Source: Syngnathus acus (Eukaryota > Chordata > Actinopteri > Syngnathiformes > Syngnathidae). Taken from it: a stretch of DNA of 64,000 bases. Under the pieces are notes generated by a model. The model did not search any database and was not told where the DNA came from. It saw only the letters and a program-made list of their open reading frames with translations. Where the stretch lies: NCBI RefSeq assembly GCF_901709675.1, contig NC_051099.1:1736001-1800000 (forward strand), written 5' to 3'. Of the stretch, positions 23,474-37,510 are shown piece after piece (the first letter of the stretch is position 1; every line of letters starts with the position of its first letter). The translations under genes were made by a program, and so were the position numbers.

Positions 23474-26400
23474 TCAGAGACTTTTGGCGAGGGCCTCCAG
23501 CTGCTCCTCGCCGAGCTTGGTCTTCTCCTCCAAGTCCTTGCGGCGGATGAGCAGCGAGGCCTTAGTCTGCACGAAGCGCCGGTAGTCGCGCACCTGCTCG
23601 TCGCTCAGCTGGCGGGACAGGAAGGTAGACACCAAGCTCTCCCGTCGGTCCAGGTTGTCCTTCAGGTCTTTTGCATCCTCCCGCTGCTTGCACAGGAGAC
23701 GGTGACGGCTTTCCAGTGATTGCTAACAAACATGGAGAGACTATGTTAGCACATGTAATGAAGCCTGGGTGAGTGGTTACTATATTTTACTTTTAGTAAA
23801 TTTTGGCTATAACGTCTCAAGATGTTTTTATATTTCATCCATATAATATATATGACTTCCTTCTGTCTCCACGTGTGCCTGTTCACTTTTATGTACAGTA
23901 TACACACGCCTAATTTGGTTTCTAAGAAAGTCCACAATAAGAATTGTTTGGTTTGACTGAAATGCTGTGGACACATGTAAAGAAAAAAAAGAAATCATTA
24001 TCATCGTGTAAAGCAGTTCACTGTGTAGTCAGGGATAAAGCTAAGTGCCTTAAAGGGAGGTGCAGTAGTGTCTTGTTTCAACAGAGGGCAGGGATGATGC
24101 AAATGTCACCGAAACCAGTGAGCCGCAGGAGTTTCGGTGAGGGAGTGAGTGAGTGTAAACAGCCGGGATGCTGATAACGGCCACACGACGAGCCCGCCGG
24201 ATAGTCAGCATGTTTGATAACACGTTTCATTCACGTATGAGGAAATGAAGCCTGGAACTGAGCTCAGATGGAACCTGATGTCATGAGCCCGTTTGGAGTA
24301 ATGATCGTGACGCATAAATCATTAGGCCTAACCCGAGAAGATAACGCTAAGAAGCATGAACTTGGCATTTTTTGCATTCCACGCGGTGAGAAAAGCTGCC
24401 CTTCACCTCGCAGGCGTGTTTGCTGTTCCAAAGTCAACATGACAGAAGGAGAGAGCAAACTCTCACTTTTATGCTGACGCTTCAGTCAGCTCAATGCGGG
24501 AATTTTAATTTGGATAGTTTGTCTGGACTGTCGTGTAGATTCTGAAATATAAAAAGCCTGAGATAATATCCACACTGAAACTTAAGTACAAAGGCCGGCC
24601 ACCTCTTGCAAGTTGAGCAAGAATGCACACGCATCTTATTTTGATCACGAGGAAGATCTTAAGGGCGAGCCCTCGGGTTTGTCCACAGTGTCCACAGCAC
24701 AAGTCACGTGAGTAGTTAACACTCATATGGGCTCATAATAACACAGCTGGCTTTTATAGTGCAGTTGACGATGCAAATATTTTCACATCCGGATTATTGT
24801 GCTAAAATGTTTGTTGATTTGGAGTCGATTTCATTCATTGAAAGATCCTCACCTTCTCCTCCGCGTCCGTGTCCTGGCCCACCGTGCTCAGAGCGTTCTG
24901 CACCCTGGCCAGTCGGGCGGAAAGGCACAGGAGCAGGCTGACCACCCTCTCCAGGTCCCCGATGAACAAGTTGTACCTCTCCAGCTCCAGAGGCAAACAG
25001 CGCTCGCGGACCAGAGCCTCCAGAGCCTCGCCGTGGGCCGTGTTCTCCTGGATATCCGCTTGGAGTTCGCCCCGCGGCTCCTCCAGTGAGCGCAGGCGCT
25101 CCTCAATGTAGCACACCAGCATGCTCTGCAATGGGAGATCGATTTTCAACGCAAATGTTCACACTGTGAATCATTTGGGAAGATGTTGTCTGAGCTCCGT
25201 TTTGTCGCTTCATATTGACCTTCTTGTCAGCGAGGTCATCTGTGCTGCAAATCTCTCCACATGCAGCTGTAAGGCCATCGGGTGACAGAGGTGGCTCGGT
25301 CTCACAACTGTAAAAAAAAAAAATCTTTATTTACAAAAGTTTCATTTCAATCTCTCTCACTCACTCACTACGTCTGCACGCGTGCTTGCGTTTGCAGAAA
25401 TCCGAGTGCGAGTACTGCAGTAAGCAGATATGCAGGTGTGCCGGACGGAGCACGTGACGCCACACAAAGGAACACGGCCCCCCCCGTCGTCTTTGAGCAC
25501 AACTCTAGTGTTTCATAAAGAAACACAAGACAGTTGTGGAAATTCTCATTAGAAGACCAAGTAGGAGGAAAACCGAACTATTTGCACATTTTCTGTTCCA
25601 GCTTACTGACCTTTGTGCAGCTCCCTTCTGTTCCTGTTTCTTTTTGTAGTGCTCCTCCATCAGCAACGTGTCTTCAGACAGCAGCTGCTCCATCAGCATC
25701 AGCGCCGTCTTACGATTGGTTAACGGATAGAGCGCGGGGGCCAGCGATTGGTCCGCATTAACCACGGCTTCCACCAGCTCCTCCCACGATGGTCTCTTGG
25801 AGGGACTTGCCAAACTTGCCGTTTCTCCCTCTAATGTAGGTCTCTCCTCAACGGAATTCTCTCTTGACTCATTGTATTCCGTTTTGGAGTCTTTCTCCTC
25901 TGCCATCTGCTGATCGGAAACACTTTTGCTCGTCTGGGAAGGAGGGAACAAAATGGCAGGCTCGTCGAAAACAGAGTCCGGAGTCTGAACGTCCTGCTCT
26001 TGAGGCAGAATCCATGAGGACGGATCTGTGGTCACGCCGCAGCTCAGGGACACTTCGTGAGCAAGCGGTAGGATGTCCTTGTCTGGTTCAACCACTGACT
26101 GTTGGGAAGAATTGCGAACAGCCCTGAAAGGAAGAAATATGATGAATATCACCTATTTATGGCAAGAACTGATTTTTTTTTCCAAAAGCTCAAGGTACTA
26201 GTCACCCCCCCCCTCCTAAAGAATAACAGGTTCCCTTTAATCCCACAGTACAACAATTATGAACTAGGTCACCATGGATTAGTTTCTAAAGCTGTGAAAT
26301 TTTTTTTTTTGATTTGGCAAATCTCACCTAGAGCTCGGTCTGTTTTCACAAAGTGGATTTATCTGTGTGGCGGAAGACACGATGGACCTCGCCTCCCTCT

Positions 26401-29400
26401 CACTGGTTTCTTGGCTTCTCGGGGAATGCCGGTAAGAAGGCGCCTCGATGGGAGGTTTGCTGGACAGGAACTTATCTGTGGGAGGACTGCAAGATCCAGA
26501 AGATTGCCTTTTGCCCTTAGAGGACAGGCAAGAAGTCGGGGAGTGGGATCTACTTAAGGATCTTCTTCCTGTTGTGGGCTTAAGTCCAATATCCTCCCCA
26601 TCTACCGGGTCAGAGTTGTGTTTCAAGATGTTCTTTCTCTGCGTCTGTCCCTTCAGGTCAGAAACATCTGTTTGGTTTTCCGCTGGATACTTCTTCCTCC
26701 CACTTTGGTTCCCCTGAGCTTCGCTGACCTCAGCAAAGAATGAAAGGTTCCTCACGTCTCGGCCCTCTTGATCCAGCTGTTCGGAACTCTTACTCAGAGC
26801 CGACATCTTTGTTATCTTGGATGCTCCCAGTTCTTCCATGGATTTCCCTCGGTGGGCTATCACACGCTTTTGCTGCTGGGCCTCAGGCGTTGCGTTCATA
26901 CGCTTGTGGACACTAGAAATGACATTCAAACATTAGAGATGCAATTTTTTCCTCATCATTATTTCTTTGAAATGAATGTTGATTTGCCAAAGTCTGGAGA
27001 TAATACTTAGAATTCTACTCGAGCGCTGATACATACCTAGAGGTTTCACTGGAATTCACTGATTCCTGATCATCGTCAATGTTCTGTCCCTTTAGACCAG
27101 AGACAAAAATGTTTTGAGTGAATTTCTTTAATTCCTAACATAGTCAGAAGAGGGTAAAAAAAAAGACTCCCCTACCTGAAATGCATGTGGTGTGGATATG
27201 GATCTGTTCCTGAAAATTGTAGGTTCTTCTGCTTGATCCAAGAGACTCTCCATGGAGGCATACATCCCAGGGGATGGATATTGTCTTTCCTTCCATCTGG
27301 ATTGGTTTGATTGCACTGAGGGATGGTCGGAATTGGCTTGTGCTGAGAAGAACTGGGTGTGCCTGAGTGGAAAAATACCAAATAGTCATGCAAAAAGAAA
27401 AACCCAAACTTTCCATTCTGTCTCCTATTATACCTGATGGAACTGGTGGAGGAATCCAAAACGCGTCCTGCAGACTGGGGTCTGTTGGGTTTCTTTTTGA
27501 TGTGATTGGCCTCAGTACTTGGCCTGGGACCCCAGTCGAATGGTCTCTCTCCCAGAGAGTGCCTCTGTCTGGGGGGTATTGGGAGCTGAAGACCCGTCTG
27601 TTGGGGTTCCGCCACTTTCTGGCCTGTCTTACGCTCCATATATGCCACCAGGGCGTTGTGCTGCAGGTGCTTCAGGTTTGTTCTTGAGGCGCTTGAGGCA
27701 GAAAGGGCACGACCCCGAGTCTCAAAGAGCTTCCTCCGTGCTGCCACCAGCCCCTGCTCTCCAGGTTGCACGTGATCCTGGCACTCACTGTCCAGCGCAA
27801 ACAGGCCGTCGCTTTCGTTGCTAAAGGAACGACAGGCCAAGTGGCTGGGGCCGGCGCCAAGCTGGTGGAGCTTCTCCGGTTCAGAGTAGCACATCTTTTT
27901 CTGCTCCGGAGTCAATCGTTTGCGGCCGCCGATTCGTGAGGGCACCTGGGGCTGAGCCACGTTTGCAGACCTCCTATTTTCGATCTCTGTGTTGGTTTGA
28001 TCAGGACTCTGTCTGACCTCTTCCACTATGCTCCCTCTTTCGGTCTCCTCAGAGGCTACAGATGGGGTGAGGGTGTCTGTGGACGTCTCCGAATCTTGCG
28101 ATGAGGAGAAAGCGTGAATCACCGGAGGTCTCAGCTCAGGTTTCGGCCTGGAGCGATGCGCTGATGCCAGTTGCAGATCCCTTCTTTTAAACGACGTCTC
28201 CTTCAGGACTTTAGACTGGGCGTCCTTAAGTCTCTCTTTGTAGTACTTTTTATAGGACTCATCCAGGGTGTTACAGGCAACAGAGATGACTCCCCGAGAA
28301 TCATTCTCGGTCACGTCCGCCTGTGGAGGTCTCCCGTTCGTAATGGACGCATCTCTGACACATGCTTCGTCATCTTTCGCGGCAAATTCAGCATCCTTTT
28401 TGGACTGCATCGTTGTCCTGTTAGCTTCAGTGAGATGGTAGAGAAGCGGTGTTGTTTCTTTGCTTATCCGATCACTTGCTACATCTGTCAGTGGTTGTCT
28501 TTTCCCCCTCTTTGCCTGCTCCTCCCGGTTAGGCTGGTCGGTTGCTTGGTTGCCAGCCAATGAGGAGACCTCCTTTGTTTGTAAAGTCGAATGTGGGGAG
28601 ATGTTCTCAGGCCCGCAGTAAAATATGGGATTGTTGGTAGTGTGGCGCCCAATCTCTCGACTCTCTGTGTCAAGTTCTTCAAAGGAATCCCAACTCCGAG
28701 AGGAGCGTTTTGAAAACGGGGCGGCTTTGTGATTCTCCTGATCGGAACCTCTTGGGATTAGACTCTGGGTGTCCCTTTCATCCAGGACCTCGTTTATAGG
28801 TATAAATAAATTTTCCATTGTGCTGTGACATCTTTCTCTCTCTTTTGGCTGAGGTCTTTCCAAGACAGTGGAGCATTCACTGGCAGCTTCGCACCCAATC
28901 ACAGACGCAGAGTGCGTTCTCATTCTGGCTTCCGATTGTTTACATACGCCTGTGACAAAGTAGAACTGACCCTTATGCTGGATGCTGCTGTTGATAAAGC
29001 CTGCCTGACCTGCATTCCAAGGGCTATGACCACGAGCTGGCTCCGAACCAATCCAATCATAAGCAGAATGCGCCCTTTTTCGTGGACTCTCAAACTCACC
29101 ACTGACACCGTCGACCTTGCGCAGATCCTCTCTGCTGCATCCATGACCGCTTGATAGCTGCCTGGGCTTCAAGTGCTCCGACTGGCCTTTGGGAGGTAAT
29201 TGTCTGGGGAAGTTTGTTGCCTTCTGCTGATTGGAGAGAGCTTTGTTGTCGGTGATGCAAAGATGAGCTGGGTTTATGGACGTTCTGTTTTGTTCGTAAG
29301 AGGGAACGTGAGAGCGGTAGCTTGGCAGCTGCAGGATCTCCCCTGCTGGCACTGGCCTTCGATCAGGACTAATGACAGAGGTACTAGTCTCTGGCTTAGC

Positions 29401-30018
29401 TGTACCCATTTGAGGGACATTTACTCTGTGAGGGAGTGGATGATGATGATTATGGGGTCTGGACTGCTGAGGGTCAGTGCTGTGTTGACCATTGTTGTTC
29501 TCTGAGTTTTTAGCAGCTGTGAAACGATCTTGTCGTGCTGGGATTGGAGGAGGACCAATGGAAGGGTAATCGGCTAGGGACGGAGCCCGAGGAGCCACCC
29601 GTGGTGTTGATTTGTCATTGGTATGGAAATTGCCATTGCCATTCTGGATATGGGTACTATTGCGATAGTTCTGTGAGATGACCTCCATAGATCGGTACAA
29701 CTGGTCCATGGTTTTTACGTTCGACTGCAGAACCTGGTTGGGATGACAAATGGACTTTAAATATTTAAGTTCAGCATAGTGGCTGAAAGAGCTGGACTGC
29801 AGGTCGTCTGGGAAGTGAAGTGAAGGCGGGTAGTCTGGTGCAGTGGAGCCCCCAGAGAAGGAGCTGTAGGCGGAGTCTCCTTTGCCGTGCTGGTGGTGAG
29901 CAAGTTGTTCCACAATGCTGCTGTTGGACTTGGCTGGGGAGAGCCGGCTGACGGGCATGCTCAGAGGATGCAGGTCCACGTTGCTCATTCTCTCAAAGTG
30001 GAAGCTGTAGGAATCCAT
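23474..30018 (-). CDS. shroom1: Shroom family member 1 (actin- and ROCK-binding scaffold)
   Basis: Shroom proteins recruit Rho kinase to actin and drive apical constriction. Eight coding exons (30018-27434, 27362-27176, 27089-27037, 26912-26328, 26123-25611, 25307-25220, 25125-24853, 23722-23474) give 1510 residues in one frame. The N-terminus lacks a PDZ domain, as in SHROOM1, and has the conserved GDSAYSSFSGG (47-57). The ASD1-like actin-binding region is near 590-640 (YYKERLKDAQSKVLKETSFKRR). The C-terminal ASD2 coiled coil spans about 1338-1508, with LLCKQREDAKDLKDNLDRRE and the terminal LGEEQLEALAKSL. The start codon is the first in-frame ATG after the acceptor at 30223. The protein is longer than human SHROOM1 (about 850 residues), mainly through the disordered middle. 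Gene order supports shroom1 over shroom3. Confidence 0.92.
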
Positions 30019-30222
30019 GGAATAACGCTGCAGATGTCCAGGATGAAAAAGGGGAGCTTTACTTCCGAGTGCAGTGACATCTGTCTTGCAACTGGCCAAA
30101 GTGCCACCAACACATTTACACAAGGTTGTGCAGCGCACAGGTAGGTCGCTCGCTAATTAGGTCATTTTCCCACCCCCTCCTGGCTTATTCAAATCCTCTG
30201 GGAATTGTCTGCTCTTAAGTAC
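30019..30222 (-). other. shroom1: shroom1 5' UTR part of the large exon
   Basis: On the minus strand a strong acceptor (TTTTCTTCTGCAG) precedes base 30222. From there the exon runs without interruption to the ATG at 30018. In-frame stops lie in this segment, so it is untranslated. Confidence 0.6.
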
Positions 30223-31531
30223 CTGCAGAAGAAAACAAAAATGGAGACCAGCTATTAGACTGAAATATTATTTGGCCCACAAACCAAGCTTATGAGTCAT
30301 CGTTAAAATCAACATACTAGGTTTTGGAGGTCAAAACAATTAATCACCTGTTTAAGGGAGTTTCCCTGATACTTTGCATCAACCGGGCCTCTAATTAGAC
30401 CTTGAGCACGTTGCAGCACAAACGTGAAAACATTCTCTGGATTCCGCGGAACTCCAGTGCACAACAGGAATGTTCATGTGACACCTAATGCCTCTTTAAA
30501 AGGCATTGTTGCCCTCCCTGTAATACGTCACCTGTATTTTTTCATTGGAACACGAAATCACTAAGTAGACCAGGTAAACATGTATTTTACTGTGATCTGA
30601 GCCTCAAAGCCGTGGTTGTGAAATATACCTCTGCAAGTTAACGAGCGGCTTCATGCCAGCATCATTACAATTATTGTGTTGTCATCATGATCTGTGTGCT
30701 CGTCATCAACGACGAGTCAACCAGTTCATCGGGACAATGCACTTTGAATGATGCTAACAGGAAGAGATGTGTGCATCAGTTATGTAGCATCTTTTTATGT
30801 TCATGTTTTGGCTGGTATTTTAAAAAATGACATATTTTAGAAACACCTTTGTATGCAGTTTAGCTGTACATCAACATGTAAGCAGTAAGATGCTTGAAAA
30901 TGTTTTGTAAGTATTAGAAGTATTTGGATATTAACATGTGGACAAGAATCGGAATTTTATTTATTTTAAAATCTTTAAACTAAATTCTGATTTATTAATG
31001 TGGACTTGCATGTAGCTATTGTCAAGTTTCTTACTTTCGACTGCAGACTGGTTGAGGGTAAATCAACAGCTACTCAACACAACTTCTTAAAAGTCTTAAA
31101 AGCTAATTTATGTCTTTTCCAGTCAGGAAACTGCCAATTAAAAAAAAAAAAAAAAAAAAACACACACACACAAGTGGCCGAGAAATAGCAAAGAAAAGAA
31201 AACTTAGATGATCCTTGTATAGAGACAAAAAAGCCAAATGTGTTCAAACTAAATGATTCAAGTGGATTTCATGAAGGCCTTCCGAATCTGCAAGTCCGGA
31301 GGCAAAGTGAGAGCGAGTGAGAGAGGCTCCAAAACACGGGAGCGCTCAAGTGGAAGTGATGGAGGGGACAGGCAGCGACACAATGTACAGAGAAGGGGAG
31401 TAAAGTGGGGGTGAGGCACAAACGGGGTGACAAATACCCCCACACGCAACTGAGACAAAACATAACAAGCAACCACAGAACTGCATGGAGAAAGAAAGGC
31501 ACCTGATGGTGTAAAACAATACAAAACTTAC
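30223..31531 (-). other. shroom1: Likely shroom1 5' intron
   Basis: This lies between the candidate donor at 31532 and the acceptor at 30223. It is AT-rich with an A-run followed by a short (CA)n near 31141-31172. No coding similarity is seen. Confidence 0.5.
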
Positions 31532-31920
31532 CTAAAGTTTCAAAGTTGGGCCTGCTCAAGCACAAAATGTCCACGTGCCCTCCAAAAGAGAAAAATCAAG
31601 ATTGGCCATTCTACTTTCCCAACGTTTAGTCCAGGAGGCGACAGCGCCAAGTAACCAGGCGAACACGACATTAAGAGGGAAGACTTCCAGAGAGTGCCTT
31701 CTCCCTCAGAGCACCCCACCCCTCTCTCTGCGACCCGTGTCTGCCTAGTGGGGGCCAGCGATTGGTCGGCCGATGACGTCTGGCTCTGCCGTGCACAATG
31801 AGAGCAGCAGAGGGAATATTTCACGTTAGCGCTGAACAACACAGAGCGAGAGAAAGAAAAAAAAGAGGCCTCGCATTCCTGGCTGGCTTCAAAGACGGAG
31901 CACAGCCCGGGCGCCATTCA
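31532..31920 (-). promoter_or_regulatory. shroom1: Candidate shroom1 proximal promoter and non-coding exon 1
   Basis: On the minus strand a consensus donor (ACTTTAG|GTAAGT) follows base 31532. Upstream are a CCAAT box (plus ATTGG, 31761-31765) and a CRE-like TGACGTCT (31774-31781). The region is richer in CpG than its surroundings. The transcription start is not fixed. Splicing to the 30222 acceptor is inferred from spacing and site quality. Confidence 0.5.
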
Positions 31921-34900
31921 TTCTCAAGGTCCTGAGCCCGGCACATGGAGACTGGCCAAGGCAGGAGGGGGGAGGAGGAGGAGGAGAAAGAAGGAAGCGG
32001 GGGGTGGCTGAGTGGACGGGTGACCTCTGGAGGCCTGCACCACCCCCACCAAAAATCTCAAAAGATTAATGATAAATATGTACGACATATTTTTTTTCTT
32101 TTTCTTTTGCACGCCCAGTCATTAAGAGAGTCATGACTAAAGCCTGTGCAACGTTCAACTCCTGTGTTATTATCATTGCCCTCTTTTAATTATTAACATT
32201 GCCAGAGCCAGCGTCATCCTAGCCTACTTTCTCAATGTCATTTTAAACGCACCCACAGTGGCTGAAAATGTGGATGGACAACATACTAGAGGTGGAGAAA
32301 GGAGGATCATCGCGTGGCGTGCTTCTTAACCACAATACTAACAACACTTTCTCACGAAGTGGCCGAGATTGTTTCCAAATTGGGAACCGGATGGCCTTGA
32401 CCTCTTTAGGTTTACTCTTCGTGAAAATGACATTTCCCCAAAAATCAATGACATAACACGAACTGAGTCTTCCGCAGGACATGGCACTCCTATTGTCCAT
32501 GTCCAAAGAGAAAAGAAGAGAAAGGTGGAAGGTTGTAGTCTTAGGGAAGGTCTAGTTGCCATGTGATTGGATGGACCTTGTGTTGCCAGGCAGTGCTCAC
32601 GCTGCCGTCTTAAAATCTGCTGTCACACTCTAATAAGCTCGACATTCCTGCCCTCCATCCAGCACAAACACATGACGATATCCAACCTTTACAGCGATTG
32701 TGTGGTCCCATTAGACTTTAGATATCACACAATCAAGCATTCTGTAAGCCTGGCCGCTTAACTATTAACCAGGATTTATACTACGCTTACTCAGATTTGC
32801 CAGAAGACTGACCTGTGCCGCTGATAACCTTCAAATGACTTTTCAGCAATTACTTTTGCATTATGGACCCCACGGGACTTTTTGGGGGATGTAGTAATCT
32901 GATCTTTTCATGCTTACTTTATCAGTAGACATTCCTTTACACTAGAAATACAGATAGAAGTCATGGCATTGGTTTGGGGGAAAAAAAAATCATCTGCCAA
33001 CAAAGGAGGTGTGCCCTGCCAAGCACTCATTGGTTTGGCAAAAACCATGATGAAAAGTAATTGAGGACGCACCCAACCAACATCAAGAGGAACCGGTTCG
33101 ACATGGTTAAAATACTTACTACATTTGTACAGGAAATGGTTTCGAACAATATATCATTCAAGACAAATAAACAAGGTCTGCCTGAGAACAAAAACACCCG
33201 GAACGTGTGAAAGGACAAACTGAGTGAGGGGTTAAAATAACATTCAGAAGACCAGATGACCCCAGCAGGAGACTCGGGACAAACACCGCAGGACTAAAAA
33301 AACAACAGCAAGTGACCCACTTCCTACTCAAAGATGGGAAAAGACTCCATCATTACAGAAAAATGTTACAGTGAAGGGAAGAAAACAAGCACTATTGTTC
33401 TTGAGTCTCACTCTTCCGCAGTCCCTGAGGACACGCTGTCAGCAGTCCAAGCCAGCACTTCAGACTTTTCATATTATAGTTCATCAATGACACTTTAGTT
33501 CCTGATCTTGGGTGCAGTTCTACAGAGGAGAAATGGAACCGATGAAACACGATGGCTGTACAAAGCATCCCTGTCCTGTTGTACAATGTCGCAAGCAGCT
33601 GACGGCAGACACAGTAATGCTTCATTTGCATAAAATAAAACAGGCGTCACTGCTCGTTTGGCCAACGCGTGTTTAGGAGCGCTCGGTTACACCGATTGTA
33701 CAGGGGTATCGTTCTTACCAGCTGGAGGGATGCTGCTGTAAAACAAGTTCAACAAATTTCAAGCTGGAAGGTCATGCTAACGTTTATTTGCAAAAAAAAT
33801 ATATGAAGATAAGATTTATATTCCTGTGAAACCTATGCTTTGGTCAATTAAAAAAAAAAAAAATTGTTTTGTGTTATTGCAATAAAACACATTGCCTTCA
33901 CTATTGTAAGACAACACGGCATTGCAAAGTATCGGTACTTGGTATCGGCGACAGCTATCAGTGCATCCCCAGATATATGACACGTGGAGTGGTACTGTGT
34001 AAATATGCTAAAAATGTAGTAATACTCTTTATCTCTATGGTGCATCAGGGCATTTTGGCTCACAATGGGCTCCTTTTTATAGCGGCCGCTGCAGGTTTTG
34101 CAACCATGAAGAAGGGGAAGAGTGTCAGAGGAGGCGGGGGAGGGGGGCTACCTTAAATAGTGCAAAGCAAATGACGCAGATTAAAATTGAAGAGAAACAA
34201 ATGTTTGACACATTGTGGACTTTGGCACCTGTTGCGATGGTGAAAAACAGACAATTTGACATTTACTTCATCATTTGCCAGTAGGTCACATACATACTCG
34301 ATGTGCTTGTACACCAGTGTGACATTTACCAGGAATCTTTTATTAGTCATATTATCTAACGCAATACATCCATCACACAAACAGAGCTTTTCATTAGCTC
34401 CATGCAACCTGAGAGGCTCCTCGGGCACACATGGTGCACGCACTGAAGCCACAATTGCTTTTCTCTCATCATCTCTCACACGAGCACACAAAGGATGAAG
34501 AGGAGCTCTGCCGTCTGATCTCAAGTGAAATAGCAACAATAAAAAAGACCCTGAAAGATCAATCAGTAGACTAGATTCTATATTCACAAGTGTGTTTTGT
34601 GACATCACGGATGAGTGTTAGTGACAGCAAAGATTTACCATGAATGACAGCCTCGAATTCTCAAATGTTAATTCAAATGTTTAAACATGATTGTTAGACT
34701 ATGGAATGGGTAGACTCACTTAACAATAATTCCTGATGGAAAATTGGAACGAACCAGGAAGGATGTCAACTAATGTTTCCAAATGGAAAAATGCAAAGGT
34801 AAACGCGCACACACTTAGTCGTTGACATATGACACCGACGTATCGCGATGACAGTCCTACGGCTCCAAACAAAAGTTTAGGTGTGGTGCCAACAGGCACA

Positions 34901-37510
34901 CACAAATAAGCATGCACTTTCGGGTTGGGGGGGGGGGGGTCTTTGAGTGATAACCTATGGCTGCCATTTATCTCCATCACGTCTGAGCCATGAGGCCCGG
35001 AGAGGCTCTGACAATAAGTCACAAGTGCACATGAGTGACAGGATGATGAAGACGAGCCTGCAGAGCAGCAGAGTGTGGCAATGACACATCGGAGCTCCTG
35101 AAATGCTAGCGTGGAGCTTAGTCTGAACATATTTTCCAGCCAGTTAGAGTGTCGGAGTTAGAATTGATTCAAAGACACACATTTATGCGGATACTAATTA
35201 GCAAACCATAATGACGCAGCATTTTACAGCCCGTTGGAAATAATCGCGGAAACAATGAGAATTAAGCAGCATTTAAAAACAATGAAATGTGATTACTGCA
35301 AAACAAGAATTATATTAAAAAATGTTTGTCAAAATGGCAAAAAATATGTTTTCATGAGAGTTATAAGAACACAGTGAATCATTTTCCTTCCACTGTTCCC
35401 TATCACTTATTAATCCCCGAAGAAAAAATGTTTACCTGTTTTGAACTTGCTCACACTTCCTGATACTGAATCAAGCTTACACAACTTTATCTTCTTACGG
35501 GAAACTACCTAAAATGATGTCACACAAACACATCTCCTTTTCCAAGCAGTGACAAAACCATAACATCATTACACCTTGTGTGTTTGACGGACTTTGGTCA
35601 GCCTTCGCTCTCTCTGACTTAATAAAAATAAAAAACTTGATATAAAAAAAAAAGTAAGCACCTGGGTTTATTCACCAGCGTGACACAGCTTTATTTCACT
35701 GAAGGGTGAAAGTGAAGATTTAAAATGGTGGCACCAGTTTTATCGGCAGGTTAAACGTGACATAATGCTCGCTGATAATAATTTAATTGCCCGGACACGA
35801 CGTGCAAAACGCATCGTGGAATTCACTTATCACTAAAAAAACCATTACGAATGCAAATTTGACTGCGAACCGCTTGAACTTGAAAGGCAACCCTTGGAGC
35901 CAAAGCTCGCCTTTTAATCGTCTCAGAGGTCTGCCGGGTGTCGTTGCAGTTCATCTCTGCAGTAGATCATCAAGAACAGCATGCACTCACTATTTTGCTC
36001 CTTTGAGGATAACAGAGAAAAAAAGACACATCTCTTGTGTCAACGCCCAAGGCAAATTGAAGTGATGCCTTTTGTGTCCCCCTAGTCTCCGCCCTTCAAT
36101 TTGCAAGGCCATCTTTTTGTTTCCAGAGTCCTTTCTTCATATTTCTGCCTGTACAAACACACACGCAAACGCCAGACCATCAAGCTATCGGGAAGATAAA
36201 TGTGCGGCAAGTGTTTACAAGCGGAGCTGTGGCAAAAGTTTCTGATGCTCCACTTTCAGTAAATGGCGTAGAAGTTGCATCATCTATCTGTCCAGTATGA
36301 TCCGATGAAAATTGATTTCACACTATTTAACAACACCATTATTCATACTTGACGTTTGTGGGAGCATTACTGTAGGTTCATGGTAGGATATATTCAATTA
36401 GCTAGACAGCTTGGTAATCTTCTGCGAGCAATTGGAGACAGGTTGTTGTGCCATGTTAACTAGTTCTGTTTGCAATAGACTGCAGACAACCTCCTTGCAA
36501 GTTTCACCTGAGCAGACCTATGCAGAACTCAGGTCAGCTCAGGTCAGCGATAGGAGTTAGCACCCCGCAATGATAACAGAACAGTGAGGACCAGTGTGCT
36601 CGTCCCCACTCCCACCGTTAGGGACCAGGCGCTGCATGAGTGCTTACGTTTCAGGACCCGGGACAAAACACCAGTGTCCGCTTTCCCGAGGCATTCATGC
36701 CTTTTGTTCCAGCTTTTAATAAAACATAGTCCACCGTCATTAGGTTGAAAGGCCTCCCCAGTGCATAATTCAGAACCATGGATCCATTTGAAACAAGTAG
36801 AACTGAGTTCAAGGGACACTGGCAAACAATACAATCTGTTACGTACTGTTGGAAATAGGGAGTGGTAATTATGTCCCTAAAGGTCAAATCATCAACACCT
36901 ATGTAAGACAAAGGACTAATTATGTCGGAATGGGGAACCATTGTTCTTATGGGGACATTTCAGCTACTCTAAATTAGGTCAATTATAAATTATAGCGTAA
37001 TAACTGTGAGATCATATTTCTATGGGTGCAAGGTAAGTCAAAAATCTCAGCTTGATTTTAAAGTTACAGTTCAAATCATTAGGTACAATGAGTGATCATA
37101 TAAAACGGATTTAGTGGTGTTTAAAAGTACTCATACAAAGTACAATAGCAGGAAATTCATCAAAAACTAAAAGCTTCCCAAAATAAAGAACACTTCCTTA
37201 AATATTCATTGTTGATTAACACCGACTTAAATGCATGGTGTTTTAGTAAACACATTAAACCCAAATAAAATGTAAATGTCAATGTGAAAGTGATGCATTC
37301 AATGACCAGTTAGGTCAGTGAGTGTTACGCGAACGGTTATTTAACAATCTCCTGAAATCAACATCTAAAAGCATACAGAACATGTGCAAATATAATTCTG
37401 AAGTGATGCATTTATGTCGCAAAATATTTTCCACGTCGGGTAGGGACAAAGGCAACAGTTTGACAGGTTGACAACCGAAACTGAGGACGGCAAACACACC
37501 TGCGGCCCCT
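31921..37510. other. Gene-poor intergenic region between shroom1 and aff4
   Basis: I find no supported exon. The human interval holds GDF9, UQCRQ and LEAP2; none of their proteins is recognisable here on either strand. There are open frames of 96-151 codons (for example minus 34153-34608 and 36544-36941) without family similarity or convincing splice context. A poly-G run lies at 34926-34938. It may be intron of a long shroom1 transcript if the block at 37.5-37.9 kb is a distal promoter. Confidence 0.55.

Noticed and set aside
31540-31917. 125-codon minus-strand frame upstream of shroom1
   Set aside because: No family similarity. Position, CCAAT/CRE motifs and the donor at 31532 fit a non-coding first exon and promoter better.
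33921-33990. AAGTATCGGTACTTGGTATCGG-like stretch resembling a fish repeat
   Set aside because: It feels familiar as a repeat fragment, but I can define no ends, inverted repeats or target-site duplication.
36544-36941. Two overlapping minus-strand frames of 96 codons
   Set aside because: Considered as a retroelement fragment, but no recognisable reverse transcriptase, integrase or protease motif is present.
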